Shown: positions 46,112 through 55,798 of the stretch, in pieces
How positions within the stretch are numbered: position 1 is the stretch's first letter
How the letters are laid out: the number at the start of each line of letters is the position of its first letter
DNA from: Marinicella sp.
Lineage (GTDB): Bacteria; Pseudomonadota; Gammaproteobacteria; Xanthomonadales; Marinicellaceae
Direction: 5' to 3'
NCBI GenBank assembly: GCA_028284365.1
Contig: JANQRW010000042.1
Span: 1-64,000, forward strand
DNA: 64,000 nt
The notes under the pieces: model-generated
Databases searched by the model: none
Told to the model about the DNA's origin: nothing
What the model saw: the letters and a program-made list of their open reading frames with translations, nothing else
Made by a program: the position numbers and the translations under genes

Positions 46112-46667
46112 ACCTTTCCATACTTATACATTAGATTCAGTATACATACCATCGTGTTACATCGCAAAGAGTGTGGAACTTAAATAACAAAAAACCACAG
46201 AAAATCTATTAAATGATTTGATTTGCAGAGCTAAATAGGTAGTGTAAGTAATGAAAGACTGGTGGTTTTCCGAGCTGAAAAAATCATCGGAAAATTGTGT
46301 TATTAGTGTCAGGTCACATGAGAAGTTTCTTTGCAGTCATAATGCCTGTATGACGCACATGGAAATGGTAAATGCAGAACAGTTTTCTTGAAAAATTGTT
46401 GCTTCTTTAGGTATGCACTTGTTCCATAAGCTCACGCAGCTTAAACAGCCAATGAATTTGCACTTCGGCTCCGCTCAGTGCGCGACTTTCCGCTGGCTGA
46501 GCACTTCGACAGGCTCAGCATGGCACGGAACCGAGGTCTTAGTTAAGGATATAACAAAACCGTCAGACTTGTTATTACCTGCACGCGCAACGGTTCAGGT
46601 AAACCACCTTATTCTCATTGTTTGTGCTGTTTAACTGAGAGTGTTGGTTGAGCTGATCGCCAGCTTT
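46112..46667. other. Intergenic region with REP-like sequence
   Basis: 556 bases without a convincing gene. The ORF-track frame at 46413-46634 spans a repeat-like stretch and is not credible as a protein. It contains the hairpin repeat listed at 46466-46519. Otherwise AT-rich, probably carrying the promoter for the secreted propeller gene on its left. Confidence 0.4.
46466..46519. repeat. REP-like dispersed repeat (CTTCGAC...GCTCAG type)
   Basis: CGGCTCCGCTCAGTGCGCG is followed by a hairpin GCTGAGC-ACTTCGACAG-GCTCAGC at 46496-46519 (7-bp perfect stem). Sequences of the form CTTCGACAGGCTCAG are scattered in many bacterial genomes as intergenic repeats. Only one copy is in this window, so the repeat nature is from general knowledge. 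Confidence 0.5.
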
Positions 46668-47090
46668 TCATTGCTGAGCGAAATACTCAACCAAGTGGGT
46701 TAATTCCTCCTTCCAGCCACTGACATTATCAGCTCTTGACTGTGGAGATTTGAATCCAGATTCACATAAATATACTTCGGTGGTATCAAAGGTAAGCGAT
46801 TCTAAGCGCCACTCTACCAAAGTTGAGTCAGTTTCTGAAAATGTCTGATCTTTTTTAGCCATCCAGCGCCATGCAAAATAGTTCGGTTCAGTGATTGCTT
46901 CAATGCGAAGTGCAAATTGACCGTGTTCTTTCCACCCAAACCAGCCTAAAGCACCAACCTCCAGTTCGAACTGTGCAGTATCGCCAAACCATTGGGATAA
47001 CTGCCGAGGTTCTGTGATTGTTTGCCACACCGTTTCAATCGGTGCATTGATGGTTATTTTTTTATTGATTGAATCAATGACTGTATTCAT
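46668..47090 (-). CDS. SRPBCC (AHSA1/START-like) domain protein
   Basis: Start at the internal Met (MNTVIDSINKKITINAPIETVWQTITEPRQLSQWFGD), 140 residues; the ORF-track start lies in the upstream regulator gene. The helix-grip fold signature IxAPxExVWxxxTxPxxLxxWF is clear. These proteins bind small hydrophobic ligands. The start overlaps the ArsR stop by four bases (ATGA). The ArsR-SRPBCC pairing is common in bacteria, where the regulator controls its own operon. Confidence 0.82.
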   Translation of the reverse strand: MNTVIDSINKKITINAPIETVWQTITEPRQLSQWFGDTAQFELEVGALGWFGWKEHGQFALRIEAITEPNYFAWRWMAKKDQTFSETDSTLVEWRLESLTFDTTEVYLCESGFKSPQSRADNVSGWKEELTHLVEYFAQQ

Positions 47091-47392
47091 TCTGATTCCT
47101 CGATGAAGTTTTGTAAATTTTTTAATCGTACATCCCATAAAGCGGCGTAGGGTTGTAACCATTCTGCCAATGGTTTCAGTGATTCTGGATTGAGGCTGTG
47201 GAGGCTTTGTTTACCCTGTTTTCTTTTGGTGATGATGCCTGCGGCAATCAACTTATTCAGGTGTTTGGTAAGCGCTTGTCTGCTCATGGTGTGAGTCTGA
47301 CACATGGCGCTTATCGATAATTCGTCATTATGACGTAATTGACCAACGATAGAGCGACGAGAAGGGTCTGCCAGTGCTTGAAATATATCCAT
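47087..47392 (-). CDS. ArsR-family transcriptional regulator
   Basis: 101 residues from the Met at 47392 (MDIFQALADPSRRSIVGQLRHNDELSISAMCQTHTMSRQALTKHLNKLIAAGIITKRKQGKQ). The ADPSRRSI opening and winged helix with SRQALTKHLNKL are typical of the ArsR subgroup that pairs with SRPBCC genes. The ORF-track extension adds 60 residues that run toward acnD and is not needed. No metal-binding Cys pair is seen, so the ligand is probably not a metal. It is divergent from acnD. Confidence 0.82.
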   Translation of the reverse strand: MDIFQALADPSRRSIVGQLRHNDELSISAMCQTHTMSRQALTKHLNKLIAAGIITKRKQGKQSLHSLNPESLKPLAEWLQPYAALWDVRLKNLQNFIEESE

Positions 47393-47574
47393 GCATTTAT
47401 TATATGCAACCAAAAGGTTGCGTGTCAATAAAAACAGATAATTTCCTGATAGCGCAGATAAAATTTGGGAACTGGCAACATTATCATTTAAAATGACTCT
47501 CCTTTCGTAATCTATCTCAGAACAAGCTATTTGGGTTTGTACTGAGTGACTAATTAAAGACAGAGACTTCAATC

Positions 47575-50166
47575 ATGAACAGTGCTTATCGCAAAAAATT
47601 ACCTGAAACAGATTTGGATTACTTTGATACCCGAGAGGCCGTCGAAGACATAACAGCGGGGGCATTTAATGAACTGCCTTTTACAGCTAAGGTTTTAGCA
47701 GAAAACCTGGTGAGAAAATGTCCACCTGAAAATTTAGATGCCAGTTTGCGTCAGATCATAGAACGTCGCCGGGATTTGGATTTCCCTTGGTTTCCTGCGC
47801 GTGTGGTGTGCCATGATATTTTGGGTCAAACAGCCTTTGTTGATTTGGCCGGTTTACGTGATGCCATTGCCGAAAAAGGTGGTGATCCAGCACAAATTAA
47901 CCCAGTGGTGCCTACGCAATTGATTGTTGACCATTCTTTAGCAGTAGAACATGCTGGCTATGAAAAAGACGCTTTTGCCAAAAACAGGGCGATTGAAGAT
48001 CGCCGCAATGCCGATCGATTCAGATTCATTAACTGGTGTAAAACCGCTTTCAAAAACGTCAATGTGGTGCCACCTGGTAATGGCATCATGCACCAAATTA
48101 ATTTAGAGCGCATGTCTCCTGTGATCCAAGCACGTGATGGCGTGGCTTTTCCAGATACCTTGGTCGGTACCGACTCGCACACACCGATGGTCGATGCATT
48201 AGGTGTGATTGCTGTTGGTGTGGGCGGCTTAGAAGCTGAATCTGTTATGTTGGGTCGTGCTTCATACATGCGGTTACCAGATATTATTGGCGTGGAGATG
48301 GTTGGTAAGCCTCAGCAGGGCATCACCAGTACCGACATTGTTTTGGCTTTGACTGAATTTTTGCGTAACGAGAAAGTGGTATCCAGTTACTTGGAATTTT
48401 ATGGTGAAGGTGCCGATGCACTGACTTTGGGCGACCGTGCTACCATTTCCAACATGACACCGGAGTTTGGTGCGACGGCGGCGATGTTTTATATTGATCA
48501 ACAAACCATTGATTACCTGACCTTAACTGGTAGAGATGTAGCACAGATTAAACTGGTTGAGCAGTATGCAAAACAAGCGGGCTTGTGGGCTGACCAAATG
48601 ACTCAAGCAAAATATGAGCGGGTGTTGACCTTTGATTTGGCAGCGGTGGGTCGCAATATTGCTGGTCCATCTAACCCACATGCCAAAGTGGCAGTCACCG
48701 ATTTAGCTGACAAGGGCATCACCGGTGATTACAGCAGTGAAGATGGCCTGATGCCAGATGGTGCTTGTATCATTGCAGCGATCACCAGTTGTACCAACAC
48801 ATCTAACCCTAAAAACATGATTGCTGCTGGCCTGATCGCGCGCAACGCCAATCGTTTGGGCCTGACCCGAAAGCCTTGGGTTAAAACATCTCTGGCGCCG
48901 GGTTCTAAAGCCGTGACTTTGTATTTGGAGGAAGCTGAGTTGTTACCTGAGTTGGAACAATTGGGTTTTGGGGTGGTGGCTTATGCCTGTACTTCTTGTA
49001 ACGGTATGAGTGGCGCCTTGGACCCAAAAATCAAACAAGAAATTTTAGACAGGGATCTGTATTCAACAGCGGTACTTTCAGGTAATAGGAATTTTGATGG
49101 TCGGATTCACCCACATGCTGACCAAGCCTTTTTGGCCTCGCCGCCACTGGTGGTGGCTTATGCCATAGCTGGTTCGATTCGTTTTGATATTGAAAAAGAT
49201 GTGTTAGGCATTGATCAAGAAGGCAACGAAATTCACCTGAAAGACATCTGGCCCTCTGATGAAGAGGTCAATGCGGTGATCAAAGCCAGTGTTAAACCTG
49301 AACATTTCAGTCAAGTCTACGAGCCGATGTTTAATCTGCAGGAAATGCTCAATAAGAAAACCAACCCTTTGTATGATTGGGACGTGCGTTCCACCTACAT
49401 CCAAAGACCACCGTATTGGGAAGGTGCTTTGGCCAAAGAACGCACCATGCGCGGTATGCGCCCTCTGGCTGTGCTGGGTGATAACATCACCACAGATCAT
49501 TTGTCACCTTCTAACGCCATTCAGTTATCCAGTGCAGCAGGCGCTTATTTGCACAAAATGGGTTTGCCAGAGGAGGATTTTAATTCCTACGCCACGCACC
49601 GCGGAGATCACTTGACGGCACAAAGAGCCACCTTTGCTAACCCGAAGTTATTGAATGAGATGGTGCTTGATGAAAAGGGTGAGGTCATTCAGGGCTCGCT
49701 TGCCAGGCTTGAGCCAGAGGGCAAACAAATGCGTATGTGGGAAACCATTGAAACTTACATGGAACGTGAACAGCCGTTGATCATTGTTGCGGGCGCTGAT
49801 TACGGCCAGGGTTCATCCCGCGACTGGGCCGCCAAGGGTGTGCGCTTAGCTGGTGTGGAAGTGATTGTGGCCGAGGGTTTCGAGCGCATTCACCGCACTA
49901 ATTTAATTGGTATGGGTATATTGCCGCTGGAATTTACAGGTGGCGAAACCCGCAAAACCTACAACATCGATGGCACCGAAACTTATGACGTGCAAGGCGA
50001 GATTGCACCAGGTACCCAAATGCAAGTGATCATGACCCGCAAAAACGGTGAGATAGCCACCATTCCGGTTAAATCAAGATTAGATACCGCTGAAGAGGTA
50101 TTGATTTATGAAGCCGGCGGTGTGCTACAGCGTTTTGCCAATGATTTTTTGGCAGGAAATGATTAA
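47575..50166 (+). CDS. acnD: 2-methylcitrate dehydratase, Fe/S-dependent (AcnD)
   Basis: 863 residues of the aconitase A type. The opening MNSAYRKKLPETDLDYFDTREAVEDI and LDFPWFPARVVCHDILGQTAFVDLAGLRDA match AcnD rather than AcnA, and the prpF gene downstream confirms it. Cluster Cys lie in ITSCTNTSNPKNM (~403) and YACTSCNGMSG (~470). The swivelling domain (DYGQGSSRDWAAKG, ~740) is intact. It converts 2-methylcitrate to 2-methyl-cis-aconitate in propionate breakdown, with PrpF as isomerase helper. prpB and prpC are not adjacent. A foreign restriction operon begins 5 bases after its stop. Confidence 0.9.
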   Translation: MNSAYRKKLPETDLDYFDTREAVEDITAGAFNELPFTAKVLAENLVRKCPPENLDASLRQIIERRRDLDFPWFPARVVCHDILGQTAFVDLAGLRDAIAEKGGDPAQINPVVPTQLIVDHSLAVEHAGYEKDAFAKNRAIEDRRNADRFRFINWCKTAFKNVNVVPPGNGIMHQINLERMSPVIQARDGVAFPDTLVGTDSHTPMVDALGVIAVGVGGLEAESVMLGRASYMRLPDIIGVEMVGKPQQGITSTDIVLALTEFLRNEKVVSSYLEFYGEGADALTLGDRATISNMTPEFGATAAMFYIDQQTIDYLTLTGRDVAQIKLVEQYAKQAGLWADQMTQAKYERVLTFDLAAVGRNIAGPSNPHAKVAVTDLADKGITGDYSSEDGLMPDGACIIAAITSCTNTSNPKNMIAAGLIARNANRLGLTRKPWVKTSLAPGSKAVTLYLEEAELLPELEQLGFGVVAYACTSCNGMSGALDPKIKQEILDRDLYSTAVLSGNRNFDGRIHPHADQAFLASPPLVVAYAIAGSIRFDIEKDVLGIDQEGNEIHLKDIWPSDEEVNAVIKASVKPEHFSQVYEPMFNLQEMLNKKTNPLYDWDVRSTYIQRPPYWEGALAKERTMRGMRPLAVLGDNITTDHLSPSNAIQLSSAAGAYLHKMGLPEEDFNSYATHRGDHLTAQRATFANPKLLNEMVLDEKGEVIQGSLARLEPEGKQMRMWETIETYMEREQPLIIVAGADYGQGSSRDWAAKGVRLAGVEVIVAEGFERIHRTNLIGMGILPLEFTGGETRKTYNIDGTETYDVQGEIAPGTQMQVIMTRKNGEIATIPVKSRLDTAEEVLIYEAGGVLQRFANDFLAGND

Positions 50167-50171
50167 GTTAT

Positions 50172-52073
50172 ATGAAATTATCAAAGCACGAAATAAAAGA
50201 CATCATACAACGACTCCAAAATGGAGATGCCATACCGGAAGATTATAAATACAAACTCTTTCCCACAAAACAGAAAGAGTATGAACTGGTGTATGGTGGC
50301 AAGATGCGAAAGGAAGATATTCTTGCCAATGAAGATGGCGTATTTCCTGTACCTCTACAGGTAGAAAAAGTATTAAACGGAGAAAGAAAGAGCTGGGATA
50401 ATGACTGGAAAAACATCATTGCCTTTGGCGACAATCTTCAATTTCTAAAAACCATACACGAAAACAAAGACCCGCTGATCAAGAATAAGGTGAAAGGAAA
50501 GGTTAAGCTGATCTATATTGACCCACCTTTTGCGAGTGAAACAGATTATCAGGCCTCAGGCGGACAAAAAGCCTATGTCGACAAAGCGAAAGGTTCTGAA
50601 TTTATTGAATTCATAAGAAGAAGATTAATACTTGCTAAAGAACTTTTAAGTTCAGATGGAAGCATTTTTGTTCATTTGGATTGGAAAAAAGGGCATTATA
50701 TAAAGATTTTATTGGATGAAATTTTTGGCGAAAAAAACTTCATAAATGAAATTATTTGGTATTACAACGACAAGTTTGCCACAGGCGGAAAATCTTTAGA
50801 CAAGAATCACGATATAATCTATAGGTATAGAAATACTAAGGACTTTATAGGCAATGAAATAAGAATACAAAAAGAAAGAACAACTAAAAGAGCTTTAAGA
50901 AAAAAAGTTGATGGCAAAACAGTCAATGTATTAGATGAAGATGGTAATAAAATATATGTTGAATACAATGACAAAGTAATTGATGATGTTTGGCAAATTC
51001 CACGAACTCTATCAAGTAATGAGTCCATTGATTATCCAACTCAAAAGAAAGAAAATTTAATCGAAAGAGTTCTTCGGTATGGTTCTAATGAAGGTGATTT
51101 AATTTTTGACTTCTTTTGTGGCTCAGGTACATCAGCAGCCGTAGCCGAAAAACTCAACCGTAAATGGATCACCTGTGATATTGGCAAACTCTCTTTCTAC
51201 ACCGTACAAAAACGGATACTCAATATTGAAAAAAGCAAGTCATTGGATAACCCTAAAAAGAAATATGGAAAACTGGCTAAGAGTTTTGTCACGGTAAATA
51301 CAGGAGCCTATGATTTAGAAAAAGTATTCAAACTACAACAAGAAGAATACACCCATTTCGTACTCAACCTGTTTGAAGTTGAACCCATCAGAAAGACTAT
51401 TGGCGGGATAAAGATTACCGGAGAACGCAAAGATGGGTATTATGCTTTGGTATGGCCCTATTGGGATTTCAAAGATGCAGCTGTAGATGTGGAGTACTTG
51501 GAAAACCTGCATTCACATATTGGCAAAAAAGCGGGAGATAGGTTGTACATTATTGCTCCTGCCAGTTATGTGGATTTCATTAGCGATTATTACGAAATCG
51601 GTAAAGTACGGTACTACTTTTTAAAGGTACCTTACCACATTATAAAGGAATTGCATAAAGTTCAATTCAAGAAATTCAGACAGCCGCAAAGCAAAAACAA
51701 TGTCAATGATCTGGATGATGCGGTTGGCTTTCATTTTATGAAACAACCCGATGTGCTCACCAAAGTAAAGAAGATCAAAAAGAATGTGAGCATAACAATA
51801 GAGAAGTTTTTATCTGATTTCAGTGAAGATGACAAAGGAGAAGATTTGGAAAATTTTGAAAGCCTGGCAATGGTGCTACTGGATAAAGATTTTGACGGTC
51901 AGGCATTTGATATGGACGCGTATTACTTTGCAGAAGACCTGTTATCAAAAGATGATGCTACTGAAAAGGTATCATTGCCTGCAATCTCTAAAGATGAATG
52001 CGGTACAAAACTGATGATCATTTATGTAGATATATTTGGCAATGAGTTTAAAGAAGTATTCGAGATAAAATAG
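50172..52073 (+). CDS. mod: Type III restriction-modification DNA methyltransferase (Mod)
   Basis: 633 residues. KLIYIDPPFASETDY (113-127) is catalytic motif IV in the DPPF form, and DFFCGSGTSAAVAEKLNRKWITCDI (~313) is the SAM-binding motif I, in the order IV then I typical of beta-class type III Mod subunits. Between them a variable region (~175-290) would read the target. It would make N6-adenine marks. Codon use is AT-richer than acnD/prpF. The ATG follows the acnD stop by 5 bases with no clear promoter or strong ribosome site, so expression may ride on acnD. Confidence 0.85.
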   Translation: MKLSKHEIKDIIQRLQNGDAIPEDYKYKLFPTKQKEYELVYGGKMRKEDILANEDGVFPVPLQVEKVLNGERKSWDNDWKNIIAFGDNLQFLKTIHENKDPLIKNKVKGKVKLIYIDPPFASETDYQASGGQKAYVDKAKGSEFIEFIRRRLILAKELLSSDGSIFVHLDWKKGHYIKILLDEIFGEKNFINEIIWYYNDKFATGGKSLDKNHDIIYRYRNTKDFIGNEIRIQKERTTKRALRKKVDGKTVNVLDEDGNKIYVEYNDKVIDDVWQIPRTLSSNESIDYPTQKKENLIERVLRYGSNEGDLIFDFFCGSGTSAAVAEKLNRKWITCDIGKLSFYTVQKRILNIEKSKSLDNPKKKYGKLAKSFVTVNTGAYDLEKVFKLQQEEYTHFVLNLFEVEPIRKTIGGIKITGERKDGYYALVWPYWDFKDAAVDVEYLENLHSHIGKKAGDRLYIIAPASYVDFISDYYEIGKVRYYFLKVPYHIIKELHKVQFKKFRQPQSKNNVNDLDDAVGFHFMKQPDVLTKVKKIKKNVSITIEKFLSDFSEDDKGEDLENFESLAMVLLDKDFDGQAFDMDAYYFAEDLLSKDDATEKVSLPAISKDECGTKLMIIYVDIFGNEFKEVFEIK

Positions 52074-54647
52074 ATGGAAGAAATAAAGCGATATAAAACA
52101 TCTGACCTTGTACTAAAGGTAAACCGGAATTATGATCCGGAAGTATTGCCTTTGCAAGACTGGGAACGATATATAGATATATTGGTCAATGGCAGGCAGT
52201 ATCAAAAAGAAGCCATACAAAATGCGATTATTTATTTGGCTTCCGGCCTTTACAAGAATACCATACAACTGGTCGAAGAAAACTGGAAGGACAGTAAAAA
52301 TGTAGAACTAAAAAACCGTTTTGGCAATTTAGAAGAATTTAAGAAACACCTTCAATTACCCACCAAATTGTCTGCAACCGTTGACCTTGCCACAGGAACC
52401 GGAAAGAGTTATGTTATCTATGGCATCGCTCAAATAATGCTTGGCTTAGGATTGGTGGACAGGGTTTTGGTATTATGCCCATCCTTAACCATAGAAGATG
52501 GATTGACAGAAAAATTTACCCTGCTGAGTTCAGATAGCAAACTGTTGAAAGCCATACCTGAAAATGCTAAATGGAAAAACCCATCCATCAAGTCAGCCAA
52601 TGTTACCATCAAAGAAGGTGATATATGTATTGAGAATATACACGCTGCCTATGAAACCACTGGTTCATCAATAAAAGACAGCTTCAAAGGAAACGGACAA
52701 CGGACGCTTGTACTCAATGATGAAGCTCACCACATTTACAATAAGGTGGAAGGACGATCGGCCACTGGTAAGAGCATCAAAAAATGGAAGGAGTTTTTAC
52801 TCAATCCAGAATTTGGCTTTCAGCATATACTTGGCTTTACCGGAACGGCTTATATCGATGACGAATATTTTACGGATGTTATATACAGATACTCACTACG
52901 CCAAGCCGTGGATGACAAAATGGTGAAAATGGTGGATTACGTGAGTAAAGATGATGACCTTGAAAAGAACATTAAGTTTCAGAAAATATACGATAACCAT
53001 AAGCAGAATAAGGACCATTACAGAAAAGTTAAGCCGTTAACAATTTTGGTGACCAAGGACATAAAAAATGCAAAGCGGTTAACATCCGATCTAAAGGAGT
53101 TTTTACAAAAACAAGAGAGCTTGTCCGAAGATGAAGTAGATGAAAAAGTACTCATTGTTACCTCCCATAATCACCATAAAGCCAATATCGCAAAGCTGAA
53201 AGAAGTAGATGAAGACACCAATTCGACTGAATGGATTGTTTCCGTTTCGATGCTTACCGAAGGGTGGGATGTAAAAAATGTGTTTCAAATTGTACCGTGG
53301 GAAGATCGGGCATTTAATTCCAAGCTACTTATTGCTCAGGTTCTTGGTCGTGGTTTGAGAGTCCCGTTGGAATACCAAAGCCCACAAGCCAAAGTGCGAA
53401 TCTTCAATCATGATGCGTGGAGTAGAAATATTAAGGGTTTGGTTGATGAAATTTTGGAAATAGAAAAAAAACTGTACTCAGCCCCACTTCAAAACAGCGA
53501 TCGTTCAAAACATCATTTTAATCTTCATCATATTAATTATGATAAACAAGTAGTCAGTATGAAGAAATCTGAGGATCACGATATCTTCGATTACACAAAA
53601 GGGTACATAAACCTTGTTGCTCAAACCACTCAAAGTGAAAAAGAGACTGAGTACACAAACCTGGAGGGAAAAATTGATTCCAAAAGAACCTTAATTCAAT
53701 ACAATACCCACACTATCAATGAAATAGTGAATAAAATTTTCAATGAATTAAAGGTTCGAGAGTGGGAAGGAAAGTACTTGAAGTTGCCTACAGGCAGTTA
53801 TTCAAAGCAAAATTTGCCATCAAAAGATGATGTCAGAAAAGTCATAAGGCTTTCTATGGATCGGGTTGGGATTAAGGGAGATCGTCTAGTCGAAAGTAAT
53901 AAATATAAAATTGAAAGCAGCTTCAGTACCCTCTTACGTAAAGCCAGTAGAACTGCAAGTTACAAGAAAAATGCTGAAAATCCGTTTCCAGTAAGAACTA
54001 ACGAAATGAATAAAGAGAGTTTTGCAGTGGGCAATGTTAGAAACAATCAGACTGTATTTTATTCGAGTGACTATCAAGATGAGCTTGAAGAAAGCAACTT
54101 AGAGTTAATGAAAGCAGTCATTGATGATGAAAGTTTGCCAAGAAGCGCATCGATAGAAGTTAATAAATTTCTGTTTAAGACCCCTGTTAACATGGTTTTT
54201 ACTAATGGAGAACCGGAAAGGAATTTTATAAAAGGTATTTGTGAGCAAAACAATGCTGAAAAAATAGAAAGCTGGATAAAGTCTCGTGATGTAAATTTTT
54301 ATTCCATTGAATACACGCTCACTTTAGGAAGAAAACATACCAAAACGCAGTCTTTTAATCCTGACTTCTTTATTAAACTTATTAATGGTGAGACTCTGCA
54401 TTATATTGTAATAGAGATTAAATCAGATGAAGATATCAGTGAAGAAAATCAGGCAAAACTAAAGTACGGACTTCAACACTTCAAAGATTTAAATACAGAA
54501 CTTCAAAATCTGAAGATTAAAGAAAAATATCATTTTCATTTTTTAAGCCCATGTTCCTATGATGTATTCTTTGAGTATTTAAGGGATGGAAGATTGATTG
54601 AATATGAATTTGTAAGTGTGATAGAAGATAAACTGCAATCAGAATAA
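52074..54647 (+). CDS. res: Type III restriction enzyme Res subunit
   Basis: 857 residues. SF2 helicase motifs: Walker A VDLATGTGKSYVIYG (~103-117), LVLNDEAHH (~211), FTGTAYIDD, SMLTEGWDVKNVFQIVPWEDR and IAQVLGRGLRVP (motif VI). The C-terminus has FNPDFFIKL...LHYIVIEIKSDEDI, a PD-(D/E)XK nuclease site. It cuts DNA when it meets unmodified sites in the right orientation, using ATP-driven sliding. It starts directly after the mod stop with no gap, so translation is coupled. Confidence 0.88.
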   Translation: MEEIKRYKTSDLVLKVNRNYDPEVLPLQDWERYIDILVNGRQYQKEAIQNAIIYLASGLYKNTIQLVEENWKDSKNVELKNRFGNLEEFKKHLQLPTKLSATVDLATGTGKSYVIYGIAQIMLGLGLVDRVLVLCPSLTIEDGLTEKFTLLSSDSKLLKAIPENAKWKNPSIKSANVTIKEGDICIENIHAAYETTGSSIKDSFKGNGQRTLVLNDEAHHIYNKVEGRSATGKSIKKWKEFLLNPEFGFQHILGFTGTAYIDDEYFTDVIYRYSLRQAVDDKMVKMVDYVSKDDDLEKNIKFQKIYDNHKQNKDHYRKVKPLTILVTKDIKNAKRLTSDLKEFLQKQESLSEDEVDEKVLIVTSHNHHKANIAKLKEVDEDTNSTEWIVSVSMLTEGWDVKNVFQIVPWEDRAFNSKLLIAQVLGRGLRVPLEYQSPQAKVRIFNHDAWSRNIKGLVDEILEIEKKLYSAPLQNSDRSKHHFNLHHINYDKQVVSMKKSEDHDIFDYTKGYINLVAQTTQSEKETEYTNLEGKIDSKRTLIQYNTHTINEIVNKIFNELKVREWEGKYLKLPTGSYSKQNLPSKDDVRKVIRLSMDRVGIKGDRLVESNKYKIESSFSTLLRKASRTASYKKNAENPFPVRTNEMNKESFAVGNVRNNQTVFYSSDYQDELEESNLELMKAVIDDESLPRSASIEVNKFLFKTPVNMVFTNGEPERNFIKGICEQNNAEKIESWIKSRDVNFYSIEYTLTLGRKHTKTQSFNPDFFIKLINGETLHYIVIEIKSDEDISEENQAKLKYGLQHFKDLNTELQNLKIKEKYHFHFLSPCSYDVFFEYLRDGRLIEYEFVSVIEDKLQSE

Positions 54648-55663
54648 TGAAGTCAAGCCATTCATCAGGAAAAAACAACTTCCTCCTTTATCGCAATGTT
54701 GAAGGTGATGTAAAAGTAGATGTATTGTTAAAAGATGAAACCATTTGGCTTACTAATAACCAAATGGCTGAGTTGTTTGGTATTGATAAAAGTGGGATTT
54801 CCCGTCATATCAAAAATATTTTTGATACCGGTGAGTTACAGGAAACGGCAACTGTTGCAAAATTTGCAACAGTTCAACAAGAAGGCAGCAGGAAGGTTAC
54901 TCGCCAACTGGAATTTTATAATCTGGACATGATCATTTCGGTGGGTTATCGGGTCAATTCGATTCGTGGCACACACTTTAGAATTTGGGCAACTCAACAA
55001 CTAAAAGAGTTAATCATCAAAGGTTTTGTTCTGAATAATGACAAGCTCAAAGAGCCGGACAATCCGTTTGGCAAGGATTATTTTGATGAACTGCTGGAAC
55101 AAATCAGAGACATTCGCTCCAGTGAAAAACGCTTTTACCGCAAAATCACTGATATCTATGCTTTGGCCGTAGACTATGAACCGAAAGCCAGTGAAACCCA
55201 AGAATTTTTTAAAGTGGTTCAGAACAAATTGATATTTGCAGCGACTGGAAGCACGGCAGCTGAGGTTATAGCCCAAAGAAGCGATGCCAACAAAGATAAT
55301 ATGGGGTTGACTACTTGGAAAGGAAGCAAAGTCAGAAAGCAGGATGTGACTGTATCCAAAAACTATTTAAATAAGCAGGAGCTTGATATCTTAAATCGGA
55401 TTGTCACTATGTATCTGGATTACGCTGAACTACAGGCTCAAAATCACCGACAAATGTTTATGAAAGACTGGCGGGAAAAGCTGGATGTATTTTTACAGTT
55501 CAATGAGCAAGAAATATTGCAAAATGCAGGTAAAGTCAGTAAAAAAATAGCTGATCAACTAGCAGAAGAAAAGTACCAAGCATTTAACAAAAACCGTTTA
55601 ATTAAAAGTTCCATAGAACTTGATGATATCGACAAAGCCATCAAGCAATTGAAAGATCAGTGA
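54647..55663 (+). CDS. RhuM-family protein
   Basis: 338 residues with the RhuM core: LYRNVEGDVKVDVLLKDETIWLTNNQMAELFGIDKSGISRHIKNIFDTGEL, VQQEGSRKVTRQLEFYNLDMIISVGYRVNSIRGTHFRIWAT and FVLNNDKLK. RhuM proteins (PF13310) were first noted on a Salmonella pathogenicity island, and occur with restriction systems in many genomes. The helix-turn-helix-like NQMAELFGIDKSGISRHI suggests DNA contact. Its start overlaps the res stop by one base (TAATG), so it belongs to the restriction operon. Confidence 0.85.
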   Translation: MKSSHSSGKNNFLLYRNVEGDVKVDVLLKDETIWLTNNQMAELFGIDKSGISRHIKNIFDTGELQETATVAKFATVQQEGSRKVTRQLEFYNLDMIISVGYRVNSIRGTHFRIWATQQLKELIIKGFVLNNDKLKEPDNPFGKDYFDELLEQIRDIRSSEKRFYRKITDIYALAVDYEPKASETQEFFKVVQNKLIFAATGSTAAEVIAQRSDANKDNMGLTTWKGSKVRKQDVTVSKNYLNKQELDILNRIVTMYLDYAELQAQNHRQMFMKDWREKLDVFLQFNEQEILQNAGKVSKKIADQLAEEKYQAFNKNRLIKSSIELDDIDKAIKQLKDQ

Positions 55664-55798
55664 GTGAAAAATCATAACAAAAACAGGACAAGAGCAACAT
55701 TGAAAAGGTATTCAAAATTGGGCTAATAAACACAATGAGTTTTTGCTTGAGTTGGGCTTATGATCTTTACCTGTCAACAGAGTAGAAGAAACAAAAAA

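Noticed and set aside
46413-46634. 73-residue ORF in the intergenic region
   Set aside because: It spans a REP-like repeat and has no ribosome site or protein-like pattern.
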